64,000 bases of DNA from Virgibacillus subterraneus (GCF_900110695.1 NZ_FOEH01000001.1:558001-622000), one strand, 5' to 3'. Shown: positions 22,762 through 31,989, numbered from the stretch's first letter. The notes: a model not told the origin generated them from the sequence alone. Translations and numbers: made by a program.

Positions 22762-24078
22762 GTGAATATTGCTGTAATCGGTACCGGTTATGTAGGTCTT
22801 GTCACAGGTGTTTGTTTATCTGAAATCGGCAACAATGTTACATGTATTGATATTGATGAGGAGAAAGTGAAGACATTAAGGAGCGGCAAGTCTCCCATTT
22901 ATGAAGAAGGTTTAGAGGAACTATTACAGACAAATATTCAGAGAGAAAGATTGCACTTCACTTCCAATTATGAAGAAGGGATAGCTGCTAAAGAGGTAAT
23001 ATTTTTAGCTGTAGGAACACCTCAGGGGGCAGATGGTTCGGCAGATTTAACATTCTTAAATACAGTTTGTAGCGATATAGTGAAATACCTACATAACGAT
23101 GTTGTAATAGTAACCAAAAGTACCGTCCCTATAGGTACGAATGAAAATATTAAAACGAGTATTGAACAAAATGCAGTAACTAACCTTACCGTCAGAGTAG
23201 TCTCCAATCCTGAATTTTTGCGTCAGGGAACAGCTGTACACGATACGTTTAACGGTGACCGTATCGTGATAGGTTGTGAAAATGAAGAAGCGATGGACAT
23301 TATGGAGGAAATCTATAAACCATATAATATCCCAATTGTAAAAACAGACCTTAGAAGTGCCGAAATGATTAAGTATGCATCGAATACCTTTCTAGCAACC
23401 AAAATCAGCTTTATAAATGAGATAGCCAACCTATGTGAGCATGTTGGTGCAAACGTGGACGATGTAGCAAACGGAATTGGAATGGATAGTCGTATCGGTG
23501 GACGATTTTTGAAAGCGGGTATTGGATATGGAGGTTCATGTTTTCCAAAAGATACAAATGCCATAATTGCCTTAGGAAACCGCGTGGATTATCCAATGTT
23601 TATTCTAGAAAGTGTTCAATATGTTAATGAAAAACAAACAGATTTATTGGTCGATAAAATTATTAAACGATTTAGCGGCAATATCGAGGATATAACAATT
23701 GCATTACTGGGGTTGGCTTTCAAGGCAAATACAGATGATATGAGGGGCGCGCCATCTGTACAGGTAGCACATAGAATAATAGATGCTGGTGCTAAAATTA
23801 ATGCCTATGATCCAGTAGCCGTTGAAAATGCCAAGAGCGTTCTGCCGAAAGAAGTAAATTATGTGAAGACAATCGAAGAAGCTTTGAACCATGCAAACTG
23901 TGCAGTAATTCTAACCGACTGGAAAGAAATAAAGGAATATCCGATTAGCCTTTTTAGACAATACTTATCATACCCGATTGTTTTTGACGGAAGAAACTGC
24001 TTTTCATTAGAAAAATTTAATGGAAGTGGCATCGAATACCATTCCATTGGTCGACCATCAATAAATAGACAAAACTAA
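22762..24078 (+). CDS. tuaD: UDP-glucose 6-dehydrogenase (copy 1)
   Basis: A 438-residue enzyme oxidising UDP-glucose to UDP-glucuronate. The NAD site is GTGYVGLVTGVCLSEIG (residues 7-23), and the catalytic cysteine lies in GIGYGGSCFPKDT (about 253-265). FKANTDDMRGAPSV marks the C-terminal substrate domain. The start is GTG with AAAAGGAGG upstream. The Wzy-like and GT4 genes downstream make a teichuronic-acid-like polymer the likely product. A paralogue is at 58611-59933. Confidence 0.93.
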   Translation: MNIAVIGTGYVGLVTGVCLSEIGNNVTCIDIDEEKVKTLRSGKSPIYEEGLEELLQTNIQRERLHFTSNYEEGIAAKEVIFLAVGTPQGADGSADLTFLNTVCSDIVKYLHNDVVIVTKSTVPIGTNENIKTSIEQNAVTNLTVRVVSNPEFLRQGTAVHDTFNGDRIVIGCENEEAMDIMEEIYKPYNIPIVKTDLRSAEMIKYASNTFLATKISFINEIANLCEHVGANVDDVANGIGMDSRIGGRFLKAGIGYGGSCFPKDTNAIIALGNRVDYPMFILESVQYVNEKQTDLLVDKIIKRFSGNIEDITIALLGLAFKANTDDMRGAPSVQVAHRIIDAGAKINAYDPVAVENAKSVLPKEVNYVKTIEEALNHANCAVILTDWKEIKEYPISLFRQYLSYPIVFDGRNCFSLEKFNGSGIEYHSIGRPSINRQN

Positions 24079-24106
24079 AGGTGCCTCGTTGGGCATCTTT
24101 TCTTTT
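24077..24106 (+). terminator. Intrinsic terminator of tuaD copy 1
   Basis: AAAGGTGCC and GGGCATCTTT form a stem with one G-U pair, followed by TCTTTTG. Confidence 0.7.
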
Positions 24107-24178
24107 GTTTAAAACTAGATAGAATGTCAAATAATAGTAAAGACAATTTATGTAACAAAATAGCGTTTACTCCTGTAC

Positions 24179-24206
24179 GGGGGTTTATATTGAAAGGGGA
24201 ACCCCC
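24179..24206 (+). promoter_or_regulatory. mRNA hairpin enclosing the ribosome site of the Wzy-like gene
   Basis: GGGGGTT (24179-24185) pairs perfectly with AACCCCC (24200-24206). The loop holds the Shine-Dalgarno AAAGGGGA (24193-24200), and the ATG follows at 24209. A Shine-Dalgarno inside such a hairpin would be expected to affect translation. Confidence 0.5.
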
Positions 24207-24208
24207 TA

Positions 24209-25534
24209 ATGAATTTAGATTTGCAAAGGCATAGGAACAGTGTGGAAATTTTATTTATCTATTTTATTCTCTTACAGCCAGCCTTAGATGTGTTAGCTTA
24301 TTTCAATATTCCTATCTCAATTATCTTGAGAGTTGTAGTTATGGGAATGGGATTTATATATATTTTAATACTTCCAGGTGATAAAGAGAGAAAGATAGCT
24401 CTTATATATATCATTATGCTTGGTATTTTTATGGTAATTAACTTCACCAATAATTTAATGGTCAAGAACCAGTTTATGATGTCGCTTGAAATAACGTATA
24501 TAATAAAATCCGTTTTCTTTGTTGAATTACTTATAGTCTATGTATTTGTAATTCGTTCATTTTCTTTAAAGGAAAACTGGCAAAGGATTATACAGCTCTG
24601 TATTTTTATCAATATGGTAAGTATTGCTGCAGTAATGCTGTTGGCAGGACTTTCGGATACAGCTAAAAGAAGCTATGGAGCACTAGCTAAGGAAGGTCAT
24701 TCTGGATGGTTTTTTTCAGGAAATGAGCTGAGCGTCATTTTAGGAATGGGATTTAGTATGATGGTTTTATACATGATTAATCAAAAATCCCGACTAAAGA
24801 AGGCAAGGTTATTGCCATTTATCGGCCTGGTTATTTGGGCGATGCTAACAGTTGGTACTAAAGTTAGTTTTGGGTCAATAATAATTGTACTAAGTATATC
24901 TATCTTAGTACTCATTCCTAAGATTGTACGAAATAGGAAAGATTGGTTTAACGTAATCACGCTTTCAGCATTACTAGCAGCGACGATTTTAATAACGCCA
25001 AGCACCTCAATTGGCAACAATCTAAGTTTCTCCTTTGGTATAGACTTTACCAATCAGGAAAATCGACCTTCTAATATGGAGGAGGACCATGGAAGTAAAG
25101 GACAACTTCATCAGAATTTGTTAAGTGGCAGAAGTTATTTTTTAAACAATATTAAGGAGCAATACAGGGAAGCTCCCTTATCACAGAAGCTATTTGGTAT
25201 GGGGGTTGGTGGCAATTATGTCGTGTCACCCAAGTTAATCGAAATGGATTTTTTAGACTGGTATTTTAACTTTGGTTTATTAGGTTTTGTACTGTTAATG
25301 CTGCCATTGATTTATTTTGGATATCATATCCTGTTTAATATTTTCAGCTATCACCTGAAGAAAATCAATTTAGCCATTGTGCTTGTAGGATTATCTGTCA
25401 GTTTAGGTCTGGGCAGCTCTATGATAGCAGGTCATGTTCTTTCATCACCAGCTTCAAGTATATACTTGGGCATATTTATCGCTTATTTATATGCATTAAC
25501 GAAACAACAACGATCATCATACATCAAAAAATAA
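24209..25534 (+). CDS. O-antigen-ligase/Wzy-type polymerase, TuaE-like
   Basis: A 441-residue membrane protein with about twelve helices and a roughly 100-residue outer loop (about residues 270-350) containing LLSGRSYFLNNIKEQY. The motif GLLGFVLLMLPLIYFG lies after the loop, as in O-antigen ligase/polymerase proteins. The position between UDP-glucose dehydrogenase and a GT4 suggests polymerisation of a glucuronate-containing wall polymer, as TuaE does in the B. subtilis tua operon. The ribosome site sits in a hairpin loop just before the ATG. Confidence 0.75.
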   Translation: MNLDLQRHRNSVEILFIYFILLQPALDVLAYFNIPISIILRVVVMGMGFIYILILPGDKERKIALIYIIMLGIFMVINFTNNLMVKNQFMMSLEITYIIKSVFFVELLIVYVFVIRSFSLKENWQRIIQLCIFINMVSIAAVMLLAGLSDTAKRSYGALAKEGHSGWFFSGNELSVILGMGFSMMVLYMINQKSRLKKARLLPFIGLVIWAMLTVGTKVSFGSIIIVLSISILVLIPKIVRNRKDWFNVITLSALLAATILITPSTSIGNNLSFSFGIDFTNQENRPSNMEEDHGSKGQLHQNLLSGRSYFLNNIKEQYREAPLSQKLFGMGVGGNYVVSPKLIEMDFLDWYFNFGLLGFVLLMLPLIYFGYHILFNIFSYHLKKINLAIVLVGLSVSLGLGSSMIAGHVLSSPASSIYLGIFIAYLYALTKQQRSSYIKK

Positions 25535-25549
25535 AAGGATATGTATAAG

Positions 25550-26650
25550 ATGACTAAAAAATTGGAGAGAATATTAGTAATAAGTACGATGTATCCGAGT
25601 AAAGCGAATCCTACCTTTGGAATCTTTGTTAAAAATCAGGTGGAAGAACTTAAGAAACGAGGAATCCAAGTAGATGTTGCTGCAATCAAGGATCCACGTA
25701 TGGGGAAATTATTTGTATTAAAAAAATACCTCTTATGGATTATTCGAATCATCTATATCTTACTTACGAGAGGTAGAAGCTATGACATCATACACGCCCA
25801 CTACGTTTTTCCAAGTGGCTGGCTAGCCCTATTATTTCAAAAAACTTTCGGTACCAGGGTAATCGTTACTGCACATGGCGGAGACTTGGACAAGATGTCG
25901 AGAATAGGGTCTTTCTTTTTCAGACAAACAGAACAGGTATTACATGAAGCAGATCATGTTATTGCTGTTGGAGAAAAGTTAAAAACTGACATGGTGACAG
26001 CCTTTAAGGTAAAGGAAGAGAAAATCACCCTTCTAAACATGGGTGTCAATAGACAGGTTTTTACACCAATGGACCAGGAGCAAGCTAAGCATTTATTAGA
26101 TATAGCCCCTTCATCCAAAACAATTTTATTTGTAGGCAATATTATTGCAGCTAAAGGAATGACAGAACTTGTAGAAGCATACAGCGACTTGAAAGATGAG
26201 TATCCTAATCTGGAACTTCATTTAATTGGAGCCCAGAAAGAGCCGCCATATGTTAGATGGCTTAAAGGTAAAATCTCAAACGAGAACACACAGGATATCA
26301 AAATCCATCCACCTATGAAGCAAAGAGATATAGCAAGATGGCAAGCTGCAGCCGATGTTTTCGTAATCCCATCACATATGGAAGGTTTTGGTCTTGTTGC
26401 ATTGGAGGCAATGTCCTGTCATACCCCAGTAGTTGGAACAAATGTTGGTGGATTGCGTTATTTACTCGCCAATAATGCCGGGGTTTTGGTAGAGCCAAAA
26501 AACAAAGAATCATTAAGGATAGGGATTAAATCTATACTAAAGAATGATAATTTTCACAAAGAGCTTATTGCAAATGGGGAAGAGAAAGCTCAGAAGTACG
26601 ACCAAGAAAAGCAGATTGAACAACTGCTTGAACTATATCACCAAGAATAG
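25550..26650 (+). CDS. Family-4 glycosyltransferase (TuaC-like)
   Basis: A 366-residue GT-B transferase. The N-terminal domain begins LERILVISTMYPSKANPTFG, with IIHAHYVFPSG and VTAHGGDLD near residues 78-110. The C-terminal domain has LFVGNIIAAKGMTELVEAY and the nucleotide-sugar site FVIPSHMEGFGLVALEAMSC (about 268-287, EX7E). ATG 25550 is ten bases after AAAAGGA; the ATG at 25541 is too close to it. It belongs to the 24-27.6 kb polymer operon. The sugar is unknown. Confidence 0.85.
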   Translation: MTKKLERILVISTMYPSKANPTFGIFVKNQVEELKKRGIQVDVAAIKDPRMGKLFVLKKYLLWIIRIIYILLTRGRSYDIIHAHYVFPSGWLALLFQKTFGTRVIVTAHGGDLDKMSRIGSFFFRQTEQVLHEADHVIAVGEKLKTDMVTAFKVKEEKITLLNMGVNRQVFTPMDQEQAKHLLDIAPSSKTILFVGNIIAAKGMTELVEAYSDLKDEYPNLELHLIGAQKEPPYVRWLKGKISNENTQDIKIHPPMKQRDIARWQAAADVFVIPSHMEGFGLVALEAMSCHTPVVGTNVGGLRYLLANNAGVLVEPKNKESLRIGIKSILKNDNFHKELIANGEEKAQKYDQEKQIEQLLELYHQE

Positions 26651-26663
26651 GAGCGAAATAAAG

Positions 26664-27134
26664 TTGAACCCAAAAAAAGTACTTCTTATTTCGTCTGTAG
26701 GCGGACATTTAACACAGTTATTACAGCTTGAACCCCTATTTAAAAATTATCAATATCATATTGTTACTGAGAAATGTGCAATAACAATGAATTTAAAAGA
26801 TAAATACCCAATATCTTTGCTTGTTTATGGTGCCAGAAATTATCTATTTCGGTACATATTTAAGTTTTCATTCAACATGTTCAAAGCATTCTTTATTTTT
26901 CTGAATAAACGACCGGATGTAATAATCACGACAGGGGCACACACCGCAGTCCCAATGTGCTATATTGCCAAGCTTTTTAGAAAAAAAGTAATCTTTATTG
27001 AAAGCTTTGCAAAAACAACCAGTCCAACATTATCAGGTAGATTGGTATATCCAATAGCGGACTTGTTTATCGTTCAATGGGAAACAATGAAAAAGATTTA
27101 TCCAAAAGCAGTAAATGGAGGGTCTATCTATTGA
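26664..27134 (+). CDS. Alg14-like subunit of a split UDP-sugar transferase (PssD/EpsE type)
   Basis: A 156-residue protein with the Alg14 pattern: LLISSVGGHLTQLLQLEPLF (residues 7-26), IITTGAHTAVPMCYIAKLF (about 91-109) and the FIESFAKTTSPTLSGRLVY block. Alg14-type subunits anchor an Alg13-type catalytic subunit at the membrane. The start is TTG 26664, ten bases after AGGAG; the longer open frame from 26544 overlaps the GT4 gene with no ribosome site. Its stop overlaps the start of the Alg13-like gene, so translation is coupled. Confidence 0.85.
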   Translation: MNPKKVLLISSVGGHLTQLLQLEPLFKNYQYHIVTEKCAITMNLKDKYPISLLVYGARNYLFRYIFKFSFNMFKAFFIFLNKRPDVIITTGAHTAVPMCYIAKLFRKKVIFIESFAKTTSPTLSGRLVYPIADLFIVQWETMKKIYPKAVNGGSIY

Positions 27135-27610
27135 TTTTAGTTGTTTTAGGTACCCATGAGTTGCCTTTCACCAGACTATTAAAGGAAGCAGAGCGATTAA
27201 AGAGCGAGAATATAATTGAAGACGATATTATCGTCCAGTCTGGTCATACAAAATATAATAGTAATAAATTAACCATCAAACAATTTGTCAGTTATAAAGA
27301 AATGGACCTATTATGTGAACAGGCTCGTCTCATTATCACGCATGCAGGTACAGGATCAATTATTGCAGGTCTAAAAAAAGGGAAAAGCGTAATTGCCTGC
27401 GCCCGCTTGAAAAAATATGGAGAACATAATGATGATCATCAGTTACAGATTGTATCAGCCTTGGTTAACCAAGGACATATTTTAAGCTGGGAAGATGGTA
27501 CAATGCTGGAGGAGGTTATTCAAAAAGCCGAGACATTTCAACCAAAGCCTTTTCGTTCTGGCAGGGAACAGATTTATCAATTGATCGAGAATTTCATCAA
27601 TGAAGTATAA
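27131..27610 (+). CDS. Alg13-like catalytic subunit of a split UDP-sugar transferase (PssE/EpsF type)
   Basis: A 159-residue GT28-type C-domain. MILVVLGTHELPFTRLLKEAE begins the protein, ITHAGTGSIIAGLKKGKSVIACARL (about residues 72-96) is the UDP-sugar-binding core, and GEHNDDHQLQIVSAL follows. TTG 27131 has GGAGGG eight to nine bases upstream and shares bases with the stop of the Alg14-like gene. The pair acts as one membrane glycosyltransferase, probably adding the second sugar of the repeat unit. It ends four bases before the convergent TagB-type gene. Confidence 0.85.
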   Translation: MILVVLGTHELPFTRLLKEAERLKSENIIEDDIIVQSGHTKYNSNKLTIKQFVSYKEMDLLCEQARLIITHAGTGSIIAGLKKGKSVIACARLKKYGEHNDDHQLQIVSALVNQGHILSWEDGTMLEEVIQKAETFQPKPFRSGREQIYQLIENFINEV

Positions 27611-27614
27611 TCAG

Positions 27615-28769
27615 CTATTGCTTATATAAAGCTTTAATCAAACGCTCACTCGATTCACCTCTCGAATACTGATTCCATTCATCGGCAAATGCCCGAACCC
27701 TTTCCATATCAAACTCACCAGCCTTCAATACATCAATCAAAGCGTCCGTATGTTTAACAACAGGTCCTGGAACAAGTTCTTCATAATTCTCCCAAAAACC
27801 TTTCTCATGCGCATACTCCTCCAAGTCATATGCAAAAAATACCATCGGCTTACTCAGTAATGAAAATTCAAATGGGATCGATGAGTAATCTGTAATTAAA
27901 ATATCACTAATTACCAGTAAATGATTTAAATATCGATAGCTGGAAATATCGAAAACAAAATAAGGGTAGTCATTTTGGAGTTTTGACTTTACTTTAGGGT
28001 GAAGACTTAGAAACAACACATATTCATTTTTTAGCGCATTGTACAATCTTTCAATATCCAATTTAAGTTCTGATGAATCAAGGTCATTGGCACGATAGGT
28101 TGGGGCATATAGGATAACTTTCTTTTCATTTATGATTGGAAATTTACTTAGTAATGATTGTTCTGCCTTATTTATTGCCATCGTATCGAAAAAGAAATCG
28201 GTTCTTGGTATCCCAGTACGCAAGATTTGCTTTTCCGACAAATCAAAGGCCACACCAAAAATAGCAGTCATCTTTTCCGAACCAGCAACAACGTAATCAA
28301 ACCGTTTATAAACATTCTTGAATCGTACACAGGCTCTAGGGTGGCGGTTTTCAATAGATCGATCCATCAACCCAAACCGCTTAATCGCCCCAGCTGCATG
28401 CCATAACTGGATACATTGGGTGTTCGGTCTAAATTTGGTCATAGATAAAAAACCATAGTAATTGTCTACAAAAACTATTTTAGAGGTAGCTAAATGATAA
28501 ATTGATCGAACCCAGTCAATTATATTAAGACTTCCGAACTTCAATATCGTTCTACGCGGGCTATCTTCATAAGTGTTTTTGCATTGAGGTGTCTTAAGAA
28601 TAACGACTTGGTGATCTGTTTGTTTCTCCAACTCGTTTATCGTATATATAATATTAATGCCAAAAGAGGCAACAAACGTTGTTTTATGCTTTCGGGGAAA
28701 TAACTTAAATAAATTAAAGAATGTACGCAAAACGTATAGGTATATGGAAATTACTAATTCTCTAACCAT
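27615..28769 (-). CDS. CDP-glycerol glycerophosphotransferase, TagB-like (copy 1)
   Basis: A 384-residue peripheral GT-B enzyme of the teichoic acid glycerophosphotransferase family, without a long N-terminal region, so more like the primase TagB than the polymerase TagF. Motifs: QLWHAAGAIKRFGL (about residues 122-135), GSEKMTAIFGVAF, ILYAPTYRAND, LSLHPKVKS and ITDYSSIPFEFSLLSKPMVFFAYD (about 292-315). The ATG overlaps the stop of tagD upstream, giving tight coupling. It is clearly paralogous to 29265-30449. The acceptor (GlcNAc-ManNAc lipid or another) is inferred. Confidence 0.85.
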   Translation of the reverse strand: MVRELVISIYLYVLRTFFNLFKLFPRKHKTTFVASFGINIIYTINELEKQTDHQVVILKTPQCKNTYEDSPRRTILKFGSLNIIDWVRSIYHLATSKIVFVDNYYGFLSMTKFRPNTQCIQLWHAAGAIKRFGLMDRSIENRHPRACVRFKNVYKRFDYVVAGSEKMTAIFGVAFDLSEKQILRTGIPRTDFFFDTMAINKAEQSLLSKFPIINEKKVILYAPTYRANDLDSSELKLDIERLYNALKNEYVLFLSLHPKVKSKLQNDYPYFVFDISSYRYLNHLLVISDILITDYSSIPFEFSLLSKPMVFFAYDLEEYAHEKGFWENYEELVPGPVVKHTDALIDVLKAGEFDMERVRAFADEWNQYSRGESSERLIKALYKQ

Positions 28770-29154
28770 TTTTATTCAAATCTGTCTTAATTTTTGTTGA
28801 TGATATTCCAACAGTTCTAGGTAAATAAACAACTTCGCAATGTTCCTTTAAAAAGTCAAAATCACCTTTCCAGTCATCTCCCATAATAAATACATCGATA
28901 TTATGCTTTTTCACATCTTCCAGTTTCTGTTCCCATGTATCCTCTGGAATCACTTCATCTACATAACGGACAGCTTCCAGGATCGCTTTACGTTGCTCAA
29001 AAGTATAATATGCTGCTTTACTTTTTAACGCATTAAACGAATCAGATGAAATAGCAACAATCAAATAGTCGCCATATTCTTTAGCGCGACGTAATAAATT
29101 GATATGGCCAGTGTGTAGAATATCAAAAGTTCCGTATGTGATTACCTTTTTCAT
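28762..29154 (-). CDS. tagD: Glycerol-3-phosphate cytidylyltransferase TagD (copy 1)
   Basis: A 130-residue enzyme making CDP-glycerol from CTP and glycerol-3-phosphate. Catalytic HTGH (about residues 14-17) lies in TYGTFDILHTGHINLL, and the second signature RTVGISST lies near residue 116. GGAGG precedes the ATG. It overlaps the TagB-like gene by eight bases. A second tagD-tagB pair lies directly upstream on the same strand. Confidence 0.92.
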   Translation of the reverse strand: MKKVITYGTFDILHTGHINLLRRAKEYGDYLIVAISSDSFNALKSKAAYYTFEQRKAILEAVRYVDEVIPEDTWEQKLEDVKKHNIDVFIMGDDWKGDFDFLKEHCEVVYLPRTVGISSTKIKTDLNKNG

Positions 29155-29230
29155 AGTAAAACCTCCACTTTATAATAAGGTTTATAGTAGTAATAGTATG
29201 CATTATTAATAAAAAGATAATCATACTAAA

Positions 29231-29263
29231 AACCCAGAGATACAGTATAACTGTTCTCTGGGT
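29231..29263 (-). terminator. Intrinsic terminator between the two tagD-tagB units
   Basis: CCCAGAGA (29233-29240) and TCTCTGGG (29255-29262), extended by ACAGT pairing. The minus strand continues into TTTTTAG. It ends the unit at 29265-30840. Confidence 0.75.
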
Positions 29264-29264
29264 A

Positions 29265-30449
29265 TCAGACTTGGTCTGCAACTTTCGATTGCTCTTCTTC
29301 GGTGTAAATAGCTTTAACCAAATTTTCACTTGAATATCCATTTGAATATTGATTCCATTGATTAGCAAATATGCTAACTCGATTCATATTAAAACTTCCG
29401 CTTTTAATCACATCAATTAAATCTTCTGTAGATTTCACGACAGGCCCAGGAACTAATTCATCATAAACTTCCCAGAATCCTCTTATCTTAGCGTAATCTT
29501 CCAAGTCATATGCATAGAATACCATTGGTTTGTTCAGTAATGAATATTCAAACGGAATAGAGGAGTAATCAGAGATTAAAATATCCGAGATCACTAATAA
29601 ATGATTCATATTATGATAGCTTGATACATTGACAACAAAACCGGGAAATTTATTCTGATATTCTCCATCAATTGCTGGGTGAAGACGCAAAAATAATACA
29701 TAGTCATCCTTGAACTCACGATACATTTTTTCAATGTTTAAATGTAAATCCGTTGCATTTAAATCATTGTCACGGTATGTCGGTGCATATAAAATAACTT
29801 TCTTCCCATTAATAACTGGGAAATCCTGTTTTAATGAATTTTCTGCTTCATTTTTAGCCACAGCATCAAAAAAGAAATCGCTTCTTGGTATTCCTGTGCG
29901 TAATATTTGGTCGTTTGATATATTAAAGCTTTTTCGGAAAATAGACGCCATGCGCTCGGAACCAACTACAACATAATCAAATCGGTGATAAACCTTTTGG
30001 AAACGCTCGAACGCTCGTGGAGATCGATTTTGAATCGATGGATCCTTTAATCCAAACTGTTTGATTGCACCTGCAGCATGCCAAAGTTGGATACATTGAA
30101 CATTGGGCTTAAACTCGGTCACTGCTAAAAAACCATAATAATTGTCAGCAATAACCTTTTCCGAGGTTGCCAGATGGTAGATGGACAGAATCCAATCTAT
30201 AATATTAATACTCTCAAAGTCTAGAATTTTTCTATTCGACAAATCATTAATACTAATCTTACAATGGGAGGTTTTGAGAATAACAACCTGATCATCAGTC
30301 TGTTTTTCAAGCTCATTAACAGTATACAAAATATTATCCCCAAATGAAGCAACAAATGTTGTTTTCTTCTTCTGGGGAAACATTTTTAAGATCTGAAAGA
30401 GTGTACGAAAAACAGAAAGGTACAACGTAATGGCCAGTTCTCTAACCAT
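29265..30449 (-). CDS. CDP-glycerol glycerophosphotransferase, TagB-like (copy 2)
   Basis: A 394-residue paralogue of 27615-28769, clearly similar along the whole length. Motifs: QLWHAAGAIKQFGL, GSERMASIFRKSFN, ILYAPTYRDNDLN, LRLHPAIDG and ISDYSSIPFEYSLLNKPMVFYAYD. It has a ten-residue longer C-terminal tail (EEEQSKVADQV). The start codon overlaps the end of tagD copy 2, the same architecture as copy 1. The two enzymes may act on different acceptors, or one may prime and the other extend. Confidence 0.85.
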   Translation of the reverse strand: MVRELAITLYLSVFRTLFQILKMFPQKKKTTFVASFGDNILYTVNELEKQTDDQVVILKTSHCKISINDLSNRKILDFESINIIDWILSIYHLATSEKVIADNYYGFLAVTEFKPNVQCIQLWHAAGAIKQFGLKDPSIQNRSPRAFERFQKVYHRFDYVVVGSERMASIFRKSFNISNDQILRTGIPRSDFFFDAVAKNEAENSLKQDFPVINGKKVILYAPTYRDNDLNATDLHLNIEKMYREFKDDYVLFLRLHPAIDGEYQNKFPGFVVNVSSYHNMNHLLVISDILISDYSSIPFEYSLLNKPMVFYAYDLEDYAKIRGFWEVYDELVPGPVVKSTEDLIDVIKSGSFNMNRVSIFANQWNQYSNGYSSENLVKAIYTEEEQSKVADQV

Positions 30450-30840
30450 TGTTAGTATTGTTCAAATCGGATTTAATTTTAGTAGTTGATATCCCAACTG
30501 TTCTTGGTAAATACACAACTTCACAATGCTCTTTTAAGAAGTCGAATTCACCGGTCCAGTCGTCTCCCATTACAAAGACATCAACGTCATGCTTTTGCAC
30601 ATCTTCTACTTTTTGTTCCCAATTGTACTCAGGAATAACTTCGTCTACATATCGAATAGCTTCTAGAATTGCTTTGCGTTGTTCAAAGCTATAATATGCT
30701 TTTTTACCTTTTATTTTATTAAAGACATCTGCTGAAATGGCAACAATTAAATAGTCGCCGAATTCCTTTGCACGGCGTAGAATGTTGATATGCCCAGTAT
30801 GAAGTAAATCGAATGTTCCATAAGTGATTACTTTTTTCAT
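30442..30840 (-). CDS. tagD: Glycerol-3-phosphate cytidylyltransferase TagD (copy 2)
   Basis: A 132-residue enzyme with TYGTFDLLHTGHINIL (catalytic HTGH) and RTVGISTTKI near the C-terminus, very similar to copy 1. ATG 30840 (MKKVITYG) follows GGAGG at 11 bases; the upstream ATG at 30858 overlaps that site. It overlaps the TagB-like copy 2 by eight bases. A promoter lies at 30873-30900. Confidence 0.92.
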   Translation of the reverse strand: MKKVITYGTFDLLHTGHINILRRAKEFGDYLIVAISADVFNKIKGKKAYYSFEQRKAILEAIRYVDEVIPEYNWEQKVEDVQKHDVDVFVMGDDWTGEFDFLKEHCEVVYLPRTVGISTTKIKSDLNNTNNG

Positions 30841-30872
30841 TTTTATAATAGCCTCCATCTAATGATGCTTTA

Positions 30873-30900
30873 TATATATCATACATTATTAATTTTACAA
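30873..30900 (-). promoter_or_regulatory. Probable promoter of tagD copy 2
   Basis: On the minus strand TTGTAA (30900-30895), 16 bases, then TATATA (30878-30873). Confidence 0.4.
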
Positions 30901-31051
30901 AGACTTAACAAACAGTTTTCATTTAGTTAAAAACATTAATACATATTATACTATGTATTTCATTAAATAGAAACTAGTATTTTCTGCTAAACAAATTGTT
31001 CTTGGAGTGAAGAGTGATATTAAACGGAATGTAAGAAACGTTAAATAAAAA

Positions 31052-31097
31052 AGTATTATCAGAGTGATCTGCTTTAACAGAAGCCCTGATAATACTA
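31052..31097 (-). terminator. Intrinsic terminator of the sulfotransferase gene at 31126
   Basis: AGTATTATCAG and CTGATAATACT form an 11-base perfect outer stem. The minus strand continues into TTTTTTATTT. Confidence 0.75.
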
Positions 31098-31125
31098 TTT
31101 TAAAACTACAAACGAAATATTTTCA

Positions 31126-31989
31126 TCAAAAGTGACTCTTTAAAAAAGATACGTAAAGGTTATCAATTTGTTTTTGAAACTTTTTCGAGTTTAAATATTC
31201 TTTTGAATGTGCCGCTTTTAGACAAATACGGTATAATTCTTTCATATCTTCTTCAATTTCTTTACTCTTAGAAAGTTTTTTAAGACCAGTTCTGCTGTGT
31301 CTTAATGTTGGATCGATAAAAGAATCGAGTTCTTGTTTAAGTTCATTTTTATCGCTTGGTAATGTCACATTAAATGTTTTTGCAATGTTCTTTACAGTAC
31401 TAAAACTATCCTCAATAAAGTCATCATAGTCAACAATTATACGATTTTCATTTCGAGTACCTCGCAAAGCGACGAGTGTCCGGATTTGCCACTGCTTCAA
31501 CGCAGCCTTTTCGTTCCGATTATACGCTCTTCTAAACGAAGCAGCTACATCAACCGGATTACGAATCATAACAAGGTAGTTTCCTTCTACATCCATATCT
31601 GCCAAGATTTCTTTCCACATTTCTATACATTCACTTGTACGAGGGTCTTTCCATCCCCATAATGGTTTATCAGAAAACTGCTCTTGAACTATAGATTCCA
31701 TTTTCTCTTTTAAGGGTTTAATCTTACCTAAATCCTGCCATCCTCTACGAAAAGGCATACTACCCAATACATTTTTAATTTCTTTGTGAACATCGACAAT
31801 TTTCTTATTTTCCCAGAAGCCTTTTGGATTTGTTTTATTAGGTTTTACAAAGCCTTCTCCTAGGTCGACTCCCATTAAATTAATAGAACGGGATGCCATA
31901 GATGTCCCGCATCTTCCGGATCCTAATATTGTAACTGCTTTGTTTTTAGTTTGTTGTGGTTTTCTGGTGAATTTATTAAAGAGCGCCAT
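31126..31989 (-). CDS. Sulfotransferase-family protein A
   Basis: A 287-residue cytosolic PAPS-dependent sulfotransferase-like protein. The 5'-phosphosulfate loop is ILGSGRCGTSMASRSI (about residues 21-36), and the 3'-phosphate motif is MIRNPVDVAASFRRAYNRNE (about 140-159). KPLWGWKDPRTSE is another family block. AGGAGG precedes the ATG. Monocistronic, between tagD copy 2 and an autolysin gene. The acceptor is unknown; a surface glycopolymer is inferred from context. It is not closely similar to sulfotransferases at 45742 and 60992. Confidence 0.82.
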   Translation of the reverse strand: MALFNKFTRKPQQTKNKAVTILGSGRCGTSMASRSINLMGVDLGEGFVKPNKTNPKGFWENKKIVDVHKEIKNVLGSMPFRRGWQDLGKIKPLKEKMESIVQEQFSDKPLWGWKDPRTSECIEMWKEILADMDVEGNYLVMIRNPVDVAASFRRAYNRNEKAALKQWQIRTLVALRGTRNENRIIVDYDDFIEDSFSTVKNIAKTFNVTLPSDKNELKQELDSFIDPTLRHSRTGLKKLSKSKEIEEDMKELYRICLKAAHSKEYLNSKKFQKQIDNLYVSFLKSHF

